Positions 10,314 to 18,641 are shown, counted from the first letter of the stretch. The stretch is DNA of 64,000 nucleotides from Candidatus Coprousia avicola (GCA_018715125.1 DVMF01000084.1:1-64000); one strand, 5' to 3'. Notes: generated by a model not told the origin, from the sequence alone. Numbers and translations: made by a program.

Positions 10314-10381
10314 GGCGCCGCACACCGCGGGGCGGCACGGGTGGTGAGCCGTTTGCCGCGCAAAAGCGACCGCTCGCCCGT

Positions 10382-10397
10382 CTTACCAGACGGTAAG
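10382..10397. repeat. short perfect inverted repeat
   Basis: CTTACC-AGAC-GGTAAG, a 6-bp dyad with a 4-base spacer, in the 235-base gap between the FmdE-like gene and the lipase gene. It may be a small hairpin or an operator. Nothing else recognisable is in this gap. Confidence 0.4.
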
Positions 10398-10548
10398 CCG
10401 CGCGCTCACAGGGGCTTCATGCGGACTTGGTAAGCTCTCGAGGCGAAGCGTCCCGCATCCGCGCGGCCCGGCGTGTCTCTCGCGCCGTCTGTCTGCCCGC
10501 GCCGCCGGCGCATCCCCGTGTACGCATCCGAGCCCCCAGGGAGGTCCC

Positions 10549-11880
10549 GTGCGCTATCGCCCCCAGCATGCCGCCCCCGCGGCGCACCCCGTGCGCCGGA
10601 CCCTCGCGCGTATCGCGGCGGCCGTGGGGTTTGTGCTGGTGGTGTTTGCGCTCATCGGCGCGCTGACGCTCTACGCCCGCCACTGCCTGCGCCAGCGCGG
10701 GCTCGGTGCAGTGGATGCCCCCGTGCTTGCGGCGACGCCCGCATGGGGCGACGAGTTCGCGCGCACCGGCCGCTTTGAGGCGCATATCGCGTTCACCGAC
10801 TTCGCCGTGCCGGACGATGGCGAGACCACCATGGCTGTTACGTGGGATGATGCTTGGTTCGACGCCGACCGCACCGTCTACAACCCCGAGCTTGCGGCCG
10901 CGGGCGCCGTTATCGCCACGCTCGCCTACGCGGAGTCGGGCTACTACCAGGCGGGAAACACGTGCCTGCCCTATATGGAGCTCGGCCTCTCCGCCCTCGG
11001 TTTCACCGACGTGTCGACGGCGTCGTACCGCTATCGCAGCGAGGTTATCGACGAGGCGCTGAGCCTGGTCACGCAGGAAGCCGACGGCGCGGCCTACGGC
11101 ATCGCCGAGAAGCGCCTGGTGGGTGCGGATGGCACGCTGCGCGACCTTATGGTGGTGAGCGTGCGCGGCAGCTACGGGTCGGAGTGGCTGAGCAACTTGG
11201 CCGTCGATAGCGACGACGACCACCCCGGATACCGCGAGGCGGCGGCCGAGGTGGCCCGGGCGCTCGCGCCCCGCGTGGAGCGCGCGCACCAGGAGGGCCG
11301 TTCGGTCGAGCTGCTGCTGGTCGGGCACAGCCGGGGCGGCGCCATCGCCAATCTGGTGGCAGCCGGCGCGCTCGACGAGCTGGCCGGCCTCGAGGGCACA
11401 CGAGCGCTCATCGGACTCGCCGCCGGCGACGGCGTCCGCGCGTACACCTACGCCTCGCCGGCGACGACGGTCTCCGCCGACGCCGCGGACGCACGGTATG
11501 CGAGCATCTTCAACATCGCCAACCCCGCGGACATCATGACGCACCTGCCGCTTGAGGCCTGGGGGTACGTGCGCTACGGCATCGATGTGGCGCTCCCGAG
11601 CGTGACCTCGGCCGATTTTGCAACGCGCCACGCCGCCATGGAGGAGACCTTTGCCGAGGTCATGGGCGCGCCCTCGCCCTATAACCCAGAAGACGAGCTC
11701 CTGATTGCCGACCTTACCGCCGATATCTCCGGGGCGGTGCGGTCGCTCGACGACCTTATGACGCCGGCGGGCGTTGCCACCGTGGTCTCGACCGTCGCCA
11801 TGCGCGTGAATCCGTGGGAGATCCTCTACGCGCACTACCCGAGCGTCTACATCGCGTGGCTCGAGAGCCTGGCGGCCTGA
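10549..11880 (+). CDS. membrane-anchored lipase-like alpha/beta hydrolase
   Basis: A 443-residue protein with a short basic N-terminus and one membrane segment at about residues 20-40, so it is anchored with the catalytic domain outside. The nucleophile elbow is GHSRGG with S261, typical of lipase class 3 / Mbeg1-like hydrolases. Before it lies VVSVRGSYGSEW, matching the oxyanion strand. The acid and histidine of the triad are likely in the NPADIMTHLP region, but I cannot assign them surely. Substrate is unknown; a lipid or ester is inferred. The start is a GTG with AGGGAGG. It converges on the methyltransferase gene with a 2-base gap. Confidence 0.78.
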   Translation: MRYRPQHAAPAAHPVRRTLARIAAAVGFVLVVFALIGALTLYARHCLRQRGLGAVDAPVLAATPAWGDEFARTGRFEAHIAFTDFAVPDDGETTMAVTWDDAWFDADRTVYNPELAAAGAVIATLAYAESGYYQAGNTCLPYMELGLSALGFTDVSTASYRYRSEVIDEALSLVTQEADGAAYGIAEKRLVGADGTLRDLMVVSVRGSYGSEWLSNLAVDSDDDHPGYREAAAEVARALAPRVERAHQEGRSVELLLVGHSRGGAIANLVAAGALDELAGLEGTRALIGLAAGDGVRAYTYASPATTVSADAADARYASIFNIANPADIMTHLPLEAWGYVRYGIDVALPSVTSADFATRHAAMEETFAEVMGAPSPYNPEDELLIADLTADISGAVRSLDDLMTPAGVATVVSTVAMRVNPWEILYAHYPSVYIAWLESLAA

Positions 11881-11882
11881 GC

Positions 11883-13328
11883 CTAGGCGCGCTCCAGGAC
11901 GGCGACCGTCTCGATGTGGTCGGTATGCGGGAACATGTCGACGGGCGTGAGGCGGATGAGCCGGTAGCCCGCACGTCCCAGCTCGGCAAGATCGCGCACC
12001 TGCGTTGCGGGGTTGCAGCTTACGTACACGATGCGGCGCGGGCCGATGGCGGCCGCCGCCGCGAGAAACTCCGGCGTCGAGCCGGCGCGCGGCGGGTCGA
12101 GCACGATGACGTCTGCCGCGAGGCCCTCGCCTGCGGCGCGCCTGAGGTAGCTCGTCGCATCTTCTGCCACAAACGAACAGCGGTCGGAAAGCCCGTTCAG
12201 CTCCGCGTTGCGCGCGGCGTCGGCGATGCCGGAGGGATTGCGCTCGACACCGATGAGCGAGATGTTCCTGCCCGCTTGTCGCGCGGCGTGGGCGGCGGTG
12301 ATGCCGATGGTGCCGCTGCCGCAGTACGCGTCGACGAGCGTGTCGCCGGCGCGCAGGTCCATGCCGTCGAGGGCGAGGCGGTAGAGCACCTCGGTCTGCT
12401 GGGGGTTTGTCTGGTAAAACGCCGTGGGCGAGATCTCGAACGTGCAGCCCAAAAGCTCGTCGCGCATGTACGGCGCGCCCCAGGCGATATGCGTCTCGCT
12501 GCCCAAGATGGCGTTGCCCATGCGGCCGTTGATGTTCTGCGCGATCGAGACGAGGCGCGGCTCTACCTGCGTGAGCGCGCGGGCGAGCTCGCTTAAGGCG
12601 GGCACGTCGCGCTGCGCGGTCACCAGCGTGAGCATGGCCTCGCTGCGTCTCCAGCCGCAGCGGAGGACGGCGTAGCGGAGGGTGCCCTGGCGACGGTCCT
12701 CGTCATAGGCGGGAATACCGAGCTCCGCGGCGAGGCGGGCGACTTCGTTCAGGAGGTGCCGCGCGCCGGGCGCCTCGACAGCGCATGCCGGCACGGCGAC
12801 GATGTCGTGCGTGCCGCGCGCGTAGAAGCCCGCGCGCACCGCGCCGTCGGGACCCGGAGCGAAGGGCGTCGCCGCCTTGTAGCGAAACGCGCGGGGCGCG
12901 GGGAGCTTGCCGTCTGCCGCGGTTACGGTGCCGTCGCGGAGCGGGTCGTAGCCGGGCGCGCGCATCGCGGTGTCGATGCCCATGCGCATGCCGAGGATAG
13001 GCAGGGGCGCGGCGTCCCATCCCTGTGCGACCAGGAGCGGCGCCATCAGCTCATCGATGGCATCCTGCTTGCGGGCGAGCTGCTTTTTGTACGGCATGCC
13101 GAGCCACAGGCAACCACCGCACTCGTGCATAAGGGGGCAGGGACCTGCGGCGTCTTTGCGGGCGCGGTGCGAGGAGGGCGCCGCCTGCGGCTTGGGCTTA
13201 TCTGCTGTGCCGGTACCGTTGCGCGCGGTACGCGCGCGCTTGCGGCCCGAGGGCGTATGGGTGCTGTTGGCGCGCGGGTCGGTCTGGCGGTTGGTGGCGG
13301 CGAGCCGTTTACGGCGTGACGATGGCAT
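11883..13328 (-). CDS. 23S rRNA (uracil-5-)-methyltransferase, RlmD/TrmA family
   Basis: A 481-residue SAM-dependent RNA m5U methyltransferase. The N-terminal 60 residues are basic and low-complexity, replacing the TRAM domain found in many relatives. C64-x5-C70-x2-C73 (CPLMHECGGC) gives three ligands of the [4Fe-4S] cluster typical of RlmD/RumA. The SAM site is VDAYCGSGTIG, then DPPRAG, and the catalytic cysteine is in VSCNPATQ. It probably methylates a 23S rRNA uridine; tRNA U54 (TrmA/TrmFO role) cannot be excluded, nor which of several paralogues it is. The start is ATG at 13328 after AAGGGA. Confidence 0.9.
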   Translation of the reverse strand: MPSSRRKRLAATNRQTDPRANSTHTPSGRKRARTARNGTGTADKPKPQAAPSSHRARKDAAGPCPLMHECGGCLWLGMPYKKQLARKQDAIDELMAPLLVAQGWDAAPLPILGMRMGIDTAMRAPGYDPLRDGTVTAADGKLPAPRAFRYKAATPFAPGPDGAVRAGFYARGTHDIVAVPACAVEAPGARHLLNEVARLAAELGIPAYDEDRRQGTLRYAVLRCGWRRSEAMLTLVTAQRDVPALSELARALTQVEPRLVSIAQNINGRMGNAILGSETHIAWGAPYMRDELLGCTFEISPTAFYQTNPQQTEVLYRLALDGMDLRAGDTLVDAYCGSGTIGITAAHAARQAGRNISLIGVERNPSGIADAARNAELNGLSDRCSFVAEDATSYLRRAAGEGLAADVIVLDPPRAGSTPEFLAAAAAIGPRRIVYVSCNPATQVRDLAELGRAGYRLIRLTPVDMFPHTDHIETVAVLERA

Positions 13329-13486
13329 GGCATCCCTTATCTCGTGTGGTTCGCCTCGATTGTCTCACGTTCTCGTGCGACGGGTGCGCTGCCCTGCAAA
13401 TCAGCGCAAAGCGCGCCCCGCCGCGCGCCGTTCAGGCCGCTCTCTCGGGGGCGTTTTCACTCGGAGCCCCTCTTTTGGCGGGTGAG

Positions 13487-13638
13487 GGGGGGTTATTCAT
13501 TCTAGTGCACGGTTTAGAGCACCCCCTCATAGTAGAGAAGCGCACCGTGTTGGGAAAAAGCGCTGGTCAGAAGGCCGCGCGATTCTGCGGCTACTCGAAG
13601 GACCCATCGTGAACTAGTCACTAGAATAAATAGCCCCC
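13487..13638. repeat. possible miniature element with ~20-bp inverted ends
   Basis: The left end 13487-13507 reads GGGGGGTTATTCATTCTAGTG. The right end 13619-13638, in reverse complement, reads GGGGGCTATTTATTCTAGTG; the two match except for two or three changes and one indel. The 111 bases between encode nothing evident. CTAGT-C-ACTAG next to the right end is itself palindromic. The size and inverted ends suggest a MITE or insertion-sequence remnant; no clear target duplication was found. Confidence 0.5.
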
Positions 13639-13677
13639 TGATTGAGGGCGCCGTCAGCCAGGCGGTGTCGTCGTTGC

Positions 13678-13716
13678 GCGAAAATGTCACCCCTCGTTGG
13701 GCGAAAATGTCACCCT
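13678..13716. repeat. two tandem copies of GCGAAAATGTCACCC
   Basis: The 15-mer occurs twice with a 24-base period, separated by CTCGTTGG. Repeated TGTCACC-type units of this kind are often seen at ends of IS21-family insertion sequences, so this may be a leftover terminus. No istA/istB genes are near. The IS21 link is from memory and is tentative. Confidence 0.5.
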
Positions 13717-13775
13717 TCCGCCCGGCGGCGCCGTTCCGGTCGTGTTTGTGCGGCCGCGTCCCTCGGGGGCGCAAA

Positions 13776-13977
13776 GGGGACAAACCCGCCAGATTGCATG
13801 CCCAGGGGAATAAGGGGAGAGAAGTGGCGGATTGTATGTATTTCAGGGGATAGAGCGGGCGGATTGTATCTTTCTGTACAAACCGCCGGTTCTTTGCATG
13901 CCGCAGAGCTGGGGTTATGCCAGCTAAAATGCGCGACATGCAATCCGCCTATACAATCTGCAGGTTTTCTCCCCGCG
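13776..13977 (+). repeat. palindrome-rich dispersed element, copy A
   Basis: About 200 bases that align along their length with the reverse complement of 33316-33563. Landmarks in order: GGGGACAAACCCGCCAGATT at 13776, GGCGGATTGTAT at 13826-13837, GGGCGGATTGTAT at 13857-13869, the inverse GTACAAACCGCC at 13876-13887, ATGCAATCCGCC at 13938-13949, ATACAATCTGC at 13951-13961, and TTTTCTCCCCGCG at the end. The middle pair forms a hairpin with a 6-base loop, and the outer motifs can pair across the element. It lies about 165 bases before the ABC exporter gene. It could be a structured RNA, a clustered protein-binding site or a MITE. Confidence 0.75.
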
Positions 13978-14141
13978 TCCTGCGCGCCATGCGGCTTCGG
14001 TGTCTCGCATCGCGCGTTACGGGTACCATGACCACCATGTATCGCAATCCGGTGCCGCGCCCGCGCGGCACGCGGCGGCCGCCCCGCCGCCCCGTCCACG
14101 CCAGTCCGGCAACCCGTGCGCAACGATAGAAAGGCACTTCC

Positions 14142-16799
14142 GTGCTTGAGCTCAAAGGCATCACCAAAGACTATCCTTCGGGCGACACCGTCGTCCACGC
14201 CCTCAAGGGCATCTCGGTCACGTTTCGCGACCAGGAGTTTGTCAGCATCCTCGGTCAGTCCGGCTGCGGCAAGACAACGCTCCTGAACATCATCGGCGGC
14301 CTTGACCAGTACACGCGCGGCGACCTCGTCATCAACGGCCGCTCGACCAAGAGCTATCACGACCGGGACTGGGATACGTACCGCAACCACTCGGTGGGCT
14401 TCGTCTTTCAGAGCTACAACCTCATCCCGCATCAGACGGTCATCGCCAACGTCGAGATGGCGCTCGTGCTCTCGGGTACGCCGGCGGCGGAGCGGCGGCG
14501 CCGTGCGGAGGAGGCGCTCAAGCGCGTGGGCCTCGGCGACCACCTTAAAAAGAAACCCAACCAACTGTCGGGCGGACAGATGCAGCGCGTGGCCATCGCT
14601 CGCGCGCTGGTGAACGATCCCGAGATCATCTTGGCCGACGAGCCCACGGGTGCGCTGGACACCGAGACCTCCGTCGAGGTGATGGAGATCCTAAAGGAGC
14701 TCAGCCGCGACCGCCTGGTCATCATGGTCACGCACAACCCCGAGCTCGCCGAGCGCTATTCCGACCGCATCGTGCGCATCTCCGACGGCCTCATCACGAG
14801 CGACTCCGCGCCGGTCGATGCAGAGCGCGAGCGCCTCACGCCCGAGCAGGTGCAGGCGCACGCCGTGGCGGACGCAAAGAAGGGCAAGCGCTCGATGAGC
14901 TTCCGCTCGGCGCTCAGCCTCTCTTTTACCAACCTCATGACCAAGAAGGGGCGCACGTTTCTGACGGCGTTCGCCGGGTCCATCGGCATCATCGGCATCG
15001 CGCTCATCCTGTCGCTCTCGGACGGCGCGCAGAACTATATCGCCGAGACCGAGGAGTCGACCATGGGGGGCTATCCGCTCACCATCCAGTCGACGAGCGT
15101 GGATATGGCGAGCATGATGGGCTCGATGATGGGGTCGGCCGCTGAGACGGCGGCTCAGACGGTCGAGGAAGGGACTGTCTCGTCGAGGGACCTCGTAACC
15201 AACATGGTCACCAGCGTGGCCGACGGCGCCAACGAGAACGACATGCCCGCGATCAAGGAGTGGCTCGAGAGCAATCCCGGTGACATCGAGGACATCACCA
15301 CCGCGATCGAGTACACCTACGATGTGCCGATCAACATCTACTCGTCCGACACCGCCGACGGCCCCGTTCAGGTAAATCCGGCGACGGTGATGGACGCGCT
15401 CGGTATCTCGATGGGCCAGACCCAGACCGAGATGCTCTCGAGCATGGGCTCGTCCTACGACGTCTTTACCGAGCTTCTGCCCAACCGCGACACGTGGGAG
15501 CGCGACTACACCGTGGTCGCGGGCCGCATGCCCGAGAGTTGGGATGAGGTGGTGCTCTACATCGACGAGAACGGGCGCATCTCCGACTACACCCTCTACG
15601 CGCTCGGGCTTCTCGACCAGAGTGACCTGCGCGGCATGATGGCGGATGTGATCGCGGGGCGCGAGGTCGAGCAGGTCGAGGGAACCTCCTACACCTACGA
15701 CGAGCTTATGGGGCTTACCTTCAAGCTCGTGCCCGAGGCGTACACCTATGCCGAGCAGGCGGACGGCACCTGGAGCGACATGTCGGAGGACGACGCGTTT
15801 ATGACCGACGTCATCAACGCGGCGGAGACCCTGCACGTGGTGGGCATCGTGCAGCCTGCCGAGGGCAACGACGAGACCAACTGGGGAAGCGTCCTGTACA
15901 CGCCCGAGCTGGTGGAGCACGTGATTGAGGCGGGCGACGCGAGCCCGGCGGTGACCGCGCAGGAGGCGGATCCGACGACGGACATCTTCACGGGACTGCC
16001 GTTTGAGGAGAGCTCGACGGGCCTCACGATGGACGGCATCGAGATGCTGATCGGCCAGCTGCCCGCCGAGCAGGCCTCGCAGCTCCAGAGCTATGTCGAC
16101 GAGCTGCGCGCCGAGGGCCTGTCGGACGACGAGATAGCCGAGGCGTTCTCAGAGCAGATGGCGAGCCAGACGGACAATGCGACCTACGAGGGAAATCTCG
16201 AGCTGTTGGGCAAAGGCGACCTCGACAATCCGTCGACCATCAGCATCTATCCCGTAGACTTTGAGGCGAAGGAGCAGGTCGACCAGCTCATCGGCGAGTA
16301 CAACGATCAGATTCGGGCCGACGGCGAGGGGACCGAGATCCAATACACCGATATCGTGGGCATGCTCATGTCGAGCGTGACCGATATCGTGAACGCCATC
16401 ACCTACATCCTGATCGCCTTTGTGGCCATCTCGCTCGTGGTGAGCTCCATCATGATCGGCATCATCACCTATATCTCGGTGCTCGAGCGCACGAAGGAGA
16501 TCGGCATCCTGCGCGCCATCGGTGCGAGCAAGCGCGACGTTTCGCGCATCTTTACCGCCGAGACGTTCATCATCGGGTTGGTCTCGGGCCTGCTCGGCGT
16601 GGGCGTCACGGTGCTCTTGGACATTCCCGTCAACGCCATCATCTACGCGGTCGCCGGGGTGGAGAACCTCGCGGCGGTGCCTGTGGGGGCGGGTGTGGCG
16701 CTCGTGGTCATCTCGGTGGTACTGTCGCTCGCGGCGGGCCTGGCGCCGAGCCGCATGGCGGCGAAGAAGGATCCGGTCACCGCGTTGCGTACGGAGTAG
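14142..16799 (+). CDS. MacB-type ABC exporter, fused ATPase-permease with large ectodomain
   Basis: An 885-residue fusion. Residues 1 to about 225 are a LolD/MacB-class ATPase with Walker A GQSGCGKTT, signature LSGGQMQRVAIARAL and Walker B ILADEPTGALD. After a linker, TM1 is at about 272-292. A large extracytoplasmic domain spans about 300-740, and three C-terminal helices carry an FtsX domain (VLERTKEIGILRAIGASK). MacB proteins act as mechanotransmitters, moving peptides, lipoproteins or antibiotics. E. coli MacB is near 650 residues, so this ectodomain is unusually long. The start is GTG with AGAAAGG 8 bases upstream. No membrane-fusion partner is adjacent, as expected for a monoderm. Confidence 0.88.
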   Translation: MLELKGITKDYPSGDTVVHALKGISVTFRDQEFVSILGQSGCGKTTLLNIIGGLDQYTRGDLVINGRSTKSYHDRDWDTYRNHSVGFVFQSYNLIPHQTVIANVEMALVLSGTPAAERRRRAEEALKRVGLGDHLKKKPNQLSGGQMQRVAIARALVNDPEIILADEPTGALDTETSVEVMEILKELSRDRLVIMVTHNPELAERYSDRIVRISDGLITSDSAPVDAERERLTPEQVQAHAVADAKKGKRSMSFRSALSLSFTNLMTKKGRTFLTAFAGSIGIIGIALILSLSDGAQNYIAETEESTMGGYPLTIQSTSVDMASMMGSMMGSAAETAAQTVEEGTVSSRDLVTNMVTSVADGANENDMPAIKEWLESNPGDIEDITTAIEYTYDVPINIYSSDTADGPVQVNPATVMDALGISMGQTQTEMLSSMGSSYDVFTELLPNRDTWERDYTVVAGRMPESWDEVVLYIDENGRISDYTLYALGLLDQSDLRGMMADVIAGREVEQVEGTSYTYDELMGLTFKLVPEAYTYAEQADGTWSDMSEDDAFMTDVINAAETLHVVGIVQPAEGNDETNWGSVLYTPELVEHVIEAGDASPAVTAQEADPTTDIFTGLPFEESSTGLTMDGIEMLIGQLPAEQASQLQSYVDELRAEGLSDDEIAEAFSEQMASQTDNATYEGNLELLGKGDLDNPSTISIYPVDFEAKEQVDQLIGEYNDQIRADGEGTEIQYTDIVGMLMSSVTDIVNAITYILIAFVAISLVVSSIMIGIITYISVLERTKEIGILRAIGASKRDVSRIFTAETFIIGLVSGLLGVGVTVLLDIPVNAIIYAVAGVENLAAVPVGAGVALVVISVVLSLAAGLAPSRMAAKKDPVTALRTE

Positions 16800-16807
16800 G
16801 CTGCGGG

Positions 16808-16840
16808 GCGCCGGGAGCGGCTTCGGGCGCCTCCCGGCGC
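16808..16840. terminator. GC-rich hairpin between convergent genes
   Basis: GCGCCGGGAG (16808-16817) pairs perfectly with CTCCCGGCGC (16831-16840) around a 13-base loop. It is 8 bases past the ABC exporter stop. No U-tract is present on either side, so intrinsic termination is uncertain. Confidence 0.5.
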
Positions 16841-16920
16841 TCAGCGGTCTGCGGCCTCGCTATGCGGCTCGGACTGCGGGGCACCCAAGGACGGTCCAGG
16901 TACCCGCGAGAAGCCTCGTC

Positions 16921-18279
16921 TCACCCGGCAGCCGTATCGCCCATCAAGAGCCACTTCCATGCGGGAATCTGGATGACGCGCTTACCGTCCCGTTCAAACG
17001 TCGCGCCGGCTCCCGCGCCCACGATGAGCGTTGCCGTATCCTGCTTGCTCTGGTCTAGCGCCTCCCAAAGTGCACGCAGCTCGCGTTCATGAGTTACCGT
17101 GTCAGAGGCGTTCGCGCACACTTGATAGAGCTCAGAGACGTCTCCGGTGAGGGCATCTCCCATCACGAAATCCACCTCATATCCGTGTTTTTTTGTGCGC
17201 AGCGAGGCCAGCGCGTCGCGCCGCATGCCAACGGTCCGGCGCCGCAGCTCAAGGTAGACGGCGTCTTCGAGACGCTGCCCTGCGTCGAGCGTATGAGCAG
17301 TTCCGCATGCGAGCGCAAGACCTGGATCGACGGCATAGATCTTCGGTTGGCTTGTGGTTGATTCGGCGAGCGAGAATGAGAGCTCTCGCACAGCAAAGAC
17401 GAGGAATGCCTCTTGGAAGTACGAGAGCAGATCGCCAAGCGTCTCCTTTGTGGTGGAGACGCCAACCGCTTTGAGATTGTTGGTTGCCTGTCGAAGCGAA
17501 AGCTGGCGGGCGTTGAGGGCGAGCAGGCGTTGAGAGAACAATGAGGCCACGCGGGGCTGGCGAAAGTCGTGCCGTTCCACCACATCCCGCGCGACGACGC
17601 GCTGCGTATATGATTGCAGCAGCGCAATCGCTTGGGGACGCGGCAAGTCGAAGGTTGCAGGAAACCCGCCATCCTGAAGGTACGTTTGGCATGCGCGTTC
17701 AAGGACCAATCGTTCTTCGGTCGATGGTGCGTCAACGTTTGCGGGAATGATGCTGCGTGCGGCGGCGTATTCGGTAAAGGAGAACGGGAGCAGCTCGAAA
17801 TCAAGGGCTCGTCCACGAAAAGCGGTCGAGATCTCGGTCGAGAGCATAGTCGAAGAGGAACCGCTCACATAAATCGTTGCCTTGCGCGTGGACACGATGC
17901 GCCTGAGCCATGACCCCCAGTCGCTCATCTCTTGGAGCTCGTCGAAGAACAGATATGCGCCTTCGGAGAGGGCGGATGGGTTGATGGCATAGAACGCTTC
18001 GAGCACCTCGTCGCCAGTTTGGGGCGTGCATGGCTTGAGCCGATCATCGTCGAAGTCGAAGTAGCAGATGTTGCGTTGCGACACGCCAGATTTGAGGAGT
18101 CGATCGATTTCTTGGAGAAGGCGATAGGATTTGCCGCATCGGCGAATACCGGTAACAACTTTAACGAGGTTTCCGATGCGGGGGGTTAACGGTTCGCCAA
18201 GGTCGAGGGAGCGTGGGTATAGGGGCCTGTAGGCGTCGATTGAGAAGTCGCGTAGCGTTGCGGCGATAACGTCGTTCAT
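16921..18279 (-). CDS. AAA ATPase with DUF4143 domain
   Basis: A 452-residue protein of the common AAA_14/DUF4143 family. Walker A GIRRCGKS is at 44-51 and Walker B YLFFDELQ at 109-116. A sensor region containing SGSSSTML follows, and the C-terminal DUF4143 (nuclease-like fold) has DFVMGD at about 375-380, where related domains have a catalytic Asp/Glu. The function of this family is unproven; members are numerous and mobile in gut anaerobes, and a defence or selfish role has been proposed. Third-position GC looks lower than in flanking genes, suggesting transfer. It has its own promoter with twin dyads just upstream. Confidence 0.85.
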   Translation of the reverse strand: MNDVIAATLRDFSIDAYRPLYPRSLDLGEPLTPRIGNLVKVVTGIRRCGKSYRLLQEIDRLLKSGVSQRNICYFDFDDDRLKPCTPQTGDEVLEAFYAINPSALSEGAYLFFDELQEMSDWGSWLRRIVSTRKATIYVSGSSSTMLSTEISTAFRGRALDFELLPFSFTEYAAARSIIPANVDAPSTEERLVLERACQTYLQDGGFPATFDLPRPQAIALLQSYTQRVVARDVVERHDFRQPRVASLFSQRLLALNARQLSLRQATNNLKAVGVSTTKETLGDLLSYFQEAFLVFAVRELSFSLAESTTSQPKIYAVDPGLALACGTAHTLDAGQRLEDAVYLELRRRTVGMRRDALASLRTKKHGYEVDFVMGDALTGDVSELYQVCANASDTVTHERELRALWEALDQSKQDTATLIVGAGAGATFERDGKRVIQIPAWKWLLMGDTAAG

Positions 18280-18303
18280 GGACAGCCTCCACCCTATCTA
18301 AAC

Positions 18304-18355
18304 TGGCAGAATAACTCTGCCAATTATAACAAAACTGGCAGGGTTATTCTGCCAG
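18304..18355 (-). promoter_or_regulatory. twin TGGCAG-CTGCCA dyads around a TATAAT box
   Basis: Dyad 1 (18304-18322) has TGGCAG and CTGCCA arms around a 7-base AATAACT centre. Dyad 2 (18335-18355) is CTGGCAG/CTGCCAG around GGTTATT. The two dyads are also inverted repeats of each other. On the minus strand a perfect TATAAT lies between them at 18323-18328, about 44 bases before the DUF4143 ATPase ATG. The arrangement is that of a promoter repressed by a dimer binding two operators. The regulator is not known. Confidence 0.7.
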
Positions 18356-18484
18356 TATGTCTTTGTGAGCGCCGTTGCACACGGGATACAGTCTCCGGGG
18401 TCGCCCACAACGCGACCAGCTGCCCGCGAGAGGCTGATTGCGGGTGGCGCACACCAGCCGGTTTTGTTCTTTGTCGTACGATAA

Positions 18485-18517
18485 CTTGACAACTTGACGA
18501 ACTCGACAACCCGACAA
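18485..18517. repeat. four tandem CTTGACAA-like octamers
   Basis: CTTGACAA (18485), CTTGACGA (18493), CTCGACAA (18502) and CCCGACAA (18510) follow each other with 8-9 base spacing. CTCGACA also recurs in the adjacent terminator stem, so the tract may have grown by slippage or hold several binding sites. Confidence 0.5.
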
Positions 18518-18563
18518 ACAAAAACGTCGAGAACTCGACAAAACTCCTGTCGAGTTCTCGACG
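18518..18563 (-). terminator. rho-independent terminator of the chbG-like gene
   Basis: A perfect 16-bp stem, CGTCGAGAACTCGACA (18525-18540) with TGTCGAGTTCTCGACG (18548-18563), and a 7-base loop. Read on the minus strand it is followed by TTTTTGTTTG, a good U-tract, 79 bases past the deacetylase stop. Confidence 0.85.
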
Positions 18564-18641
18564 CTATGCTACGTCATGGTCGTGCGGTGCCTTGTGCTCC
18601 ACCCGCCATCACGTGCCGTCGCGGCTGTGTCTTGCCGGCGC

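Larger units (their letters stand above)
13329..14141. other. 813-base intergenic region rich in repeats
   Basis: No supported gene. It contains a possible mini-element with 20-bp inverted ends (13487-13638), two tandem copies of GCGAAAATGTCACCC (13678-13716) and palindromic element A (13776-13977). The leader of the ABC exporter gene follows. Open frames here in all six frames lack conserved content and ribosome binding sites. Confidence 0.6.
18280..18641. other. intergenic region between two minus-strand genes
   Basis: It carries the twin dyad and promoter of the DUF4143 gene (18304-18355), then about 120 bases without obvious content. Four near-repeats of CTTGACAA (18485-18517) and the terminator of the deacetylase gene (18518-18563) follow. 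No gene is supported. Confidence 0.6.

Noticed and set aside
13510-13618. Small protein gene inside the putative mini-element
   Set aside because: No frame has a ribosome binding site plus start of useful length, and composition is unlike coding DNA here.
14142-16799. BceAB transporter partner for the kinase at 53213
   Set aside because: The permease has a single FtsX unit with four helices and a fused ATPase (MacB-like), not the ten-helix BceB layout, and lies 37 kb away. A link stays possible but is not supported by sequence.
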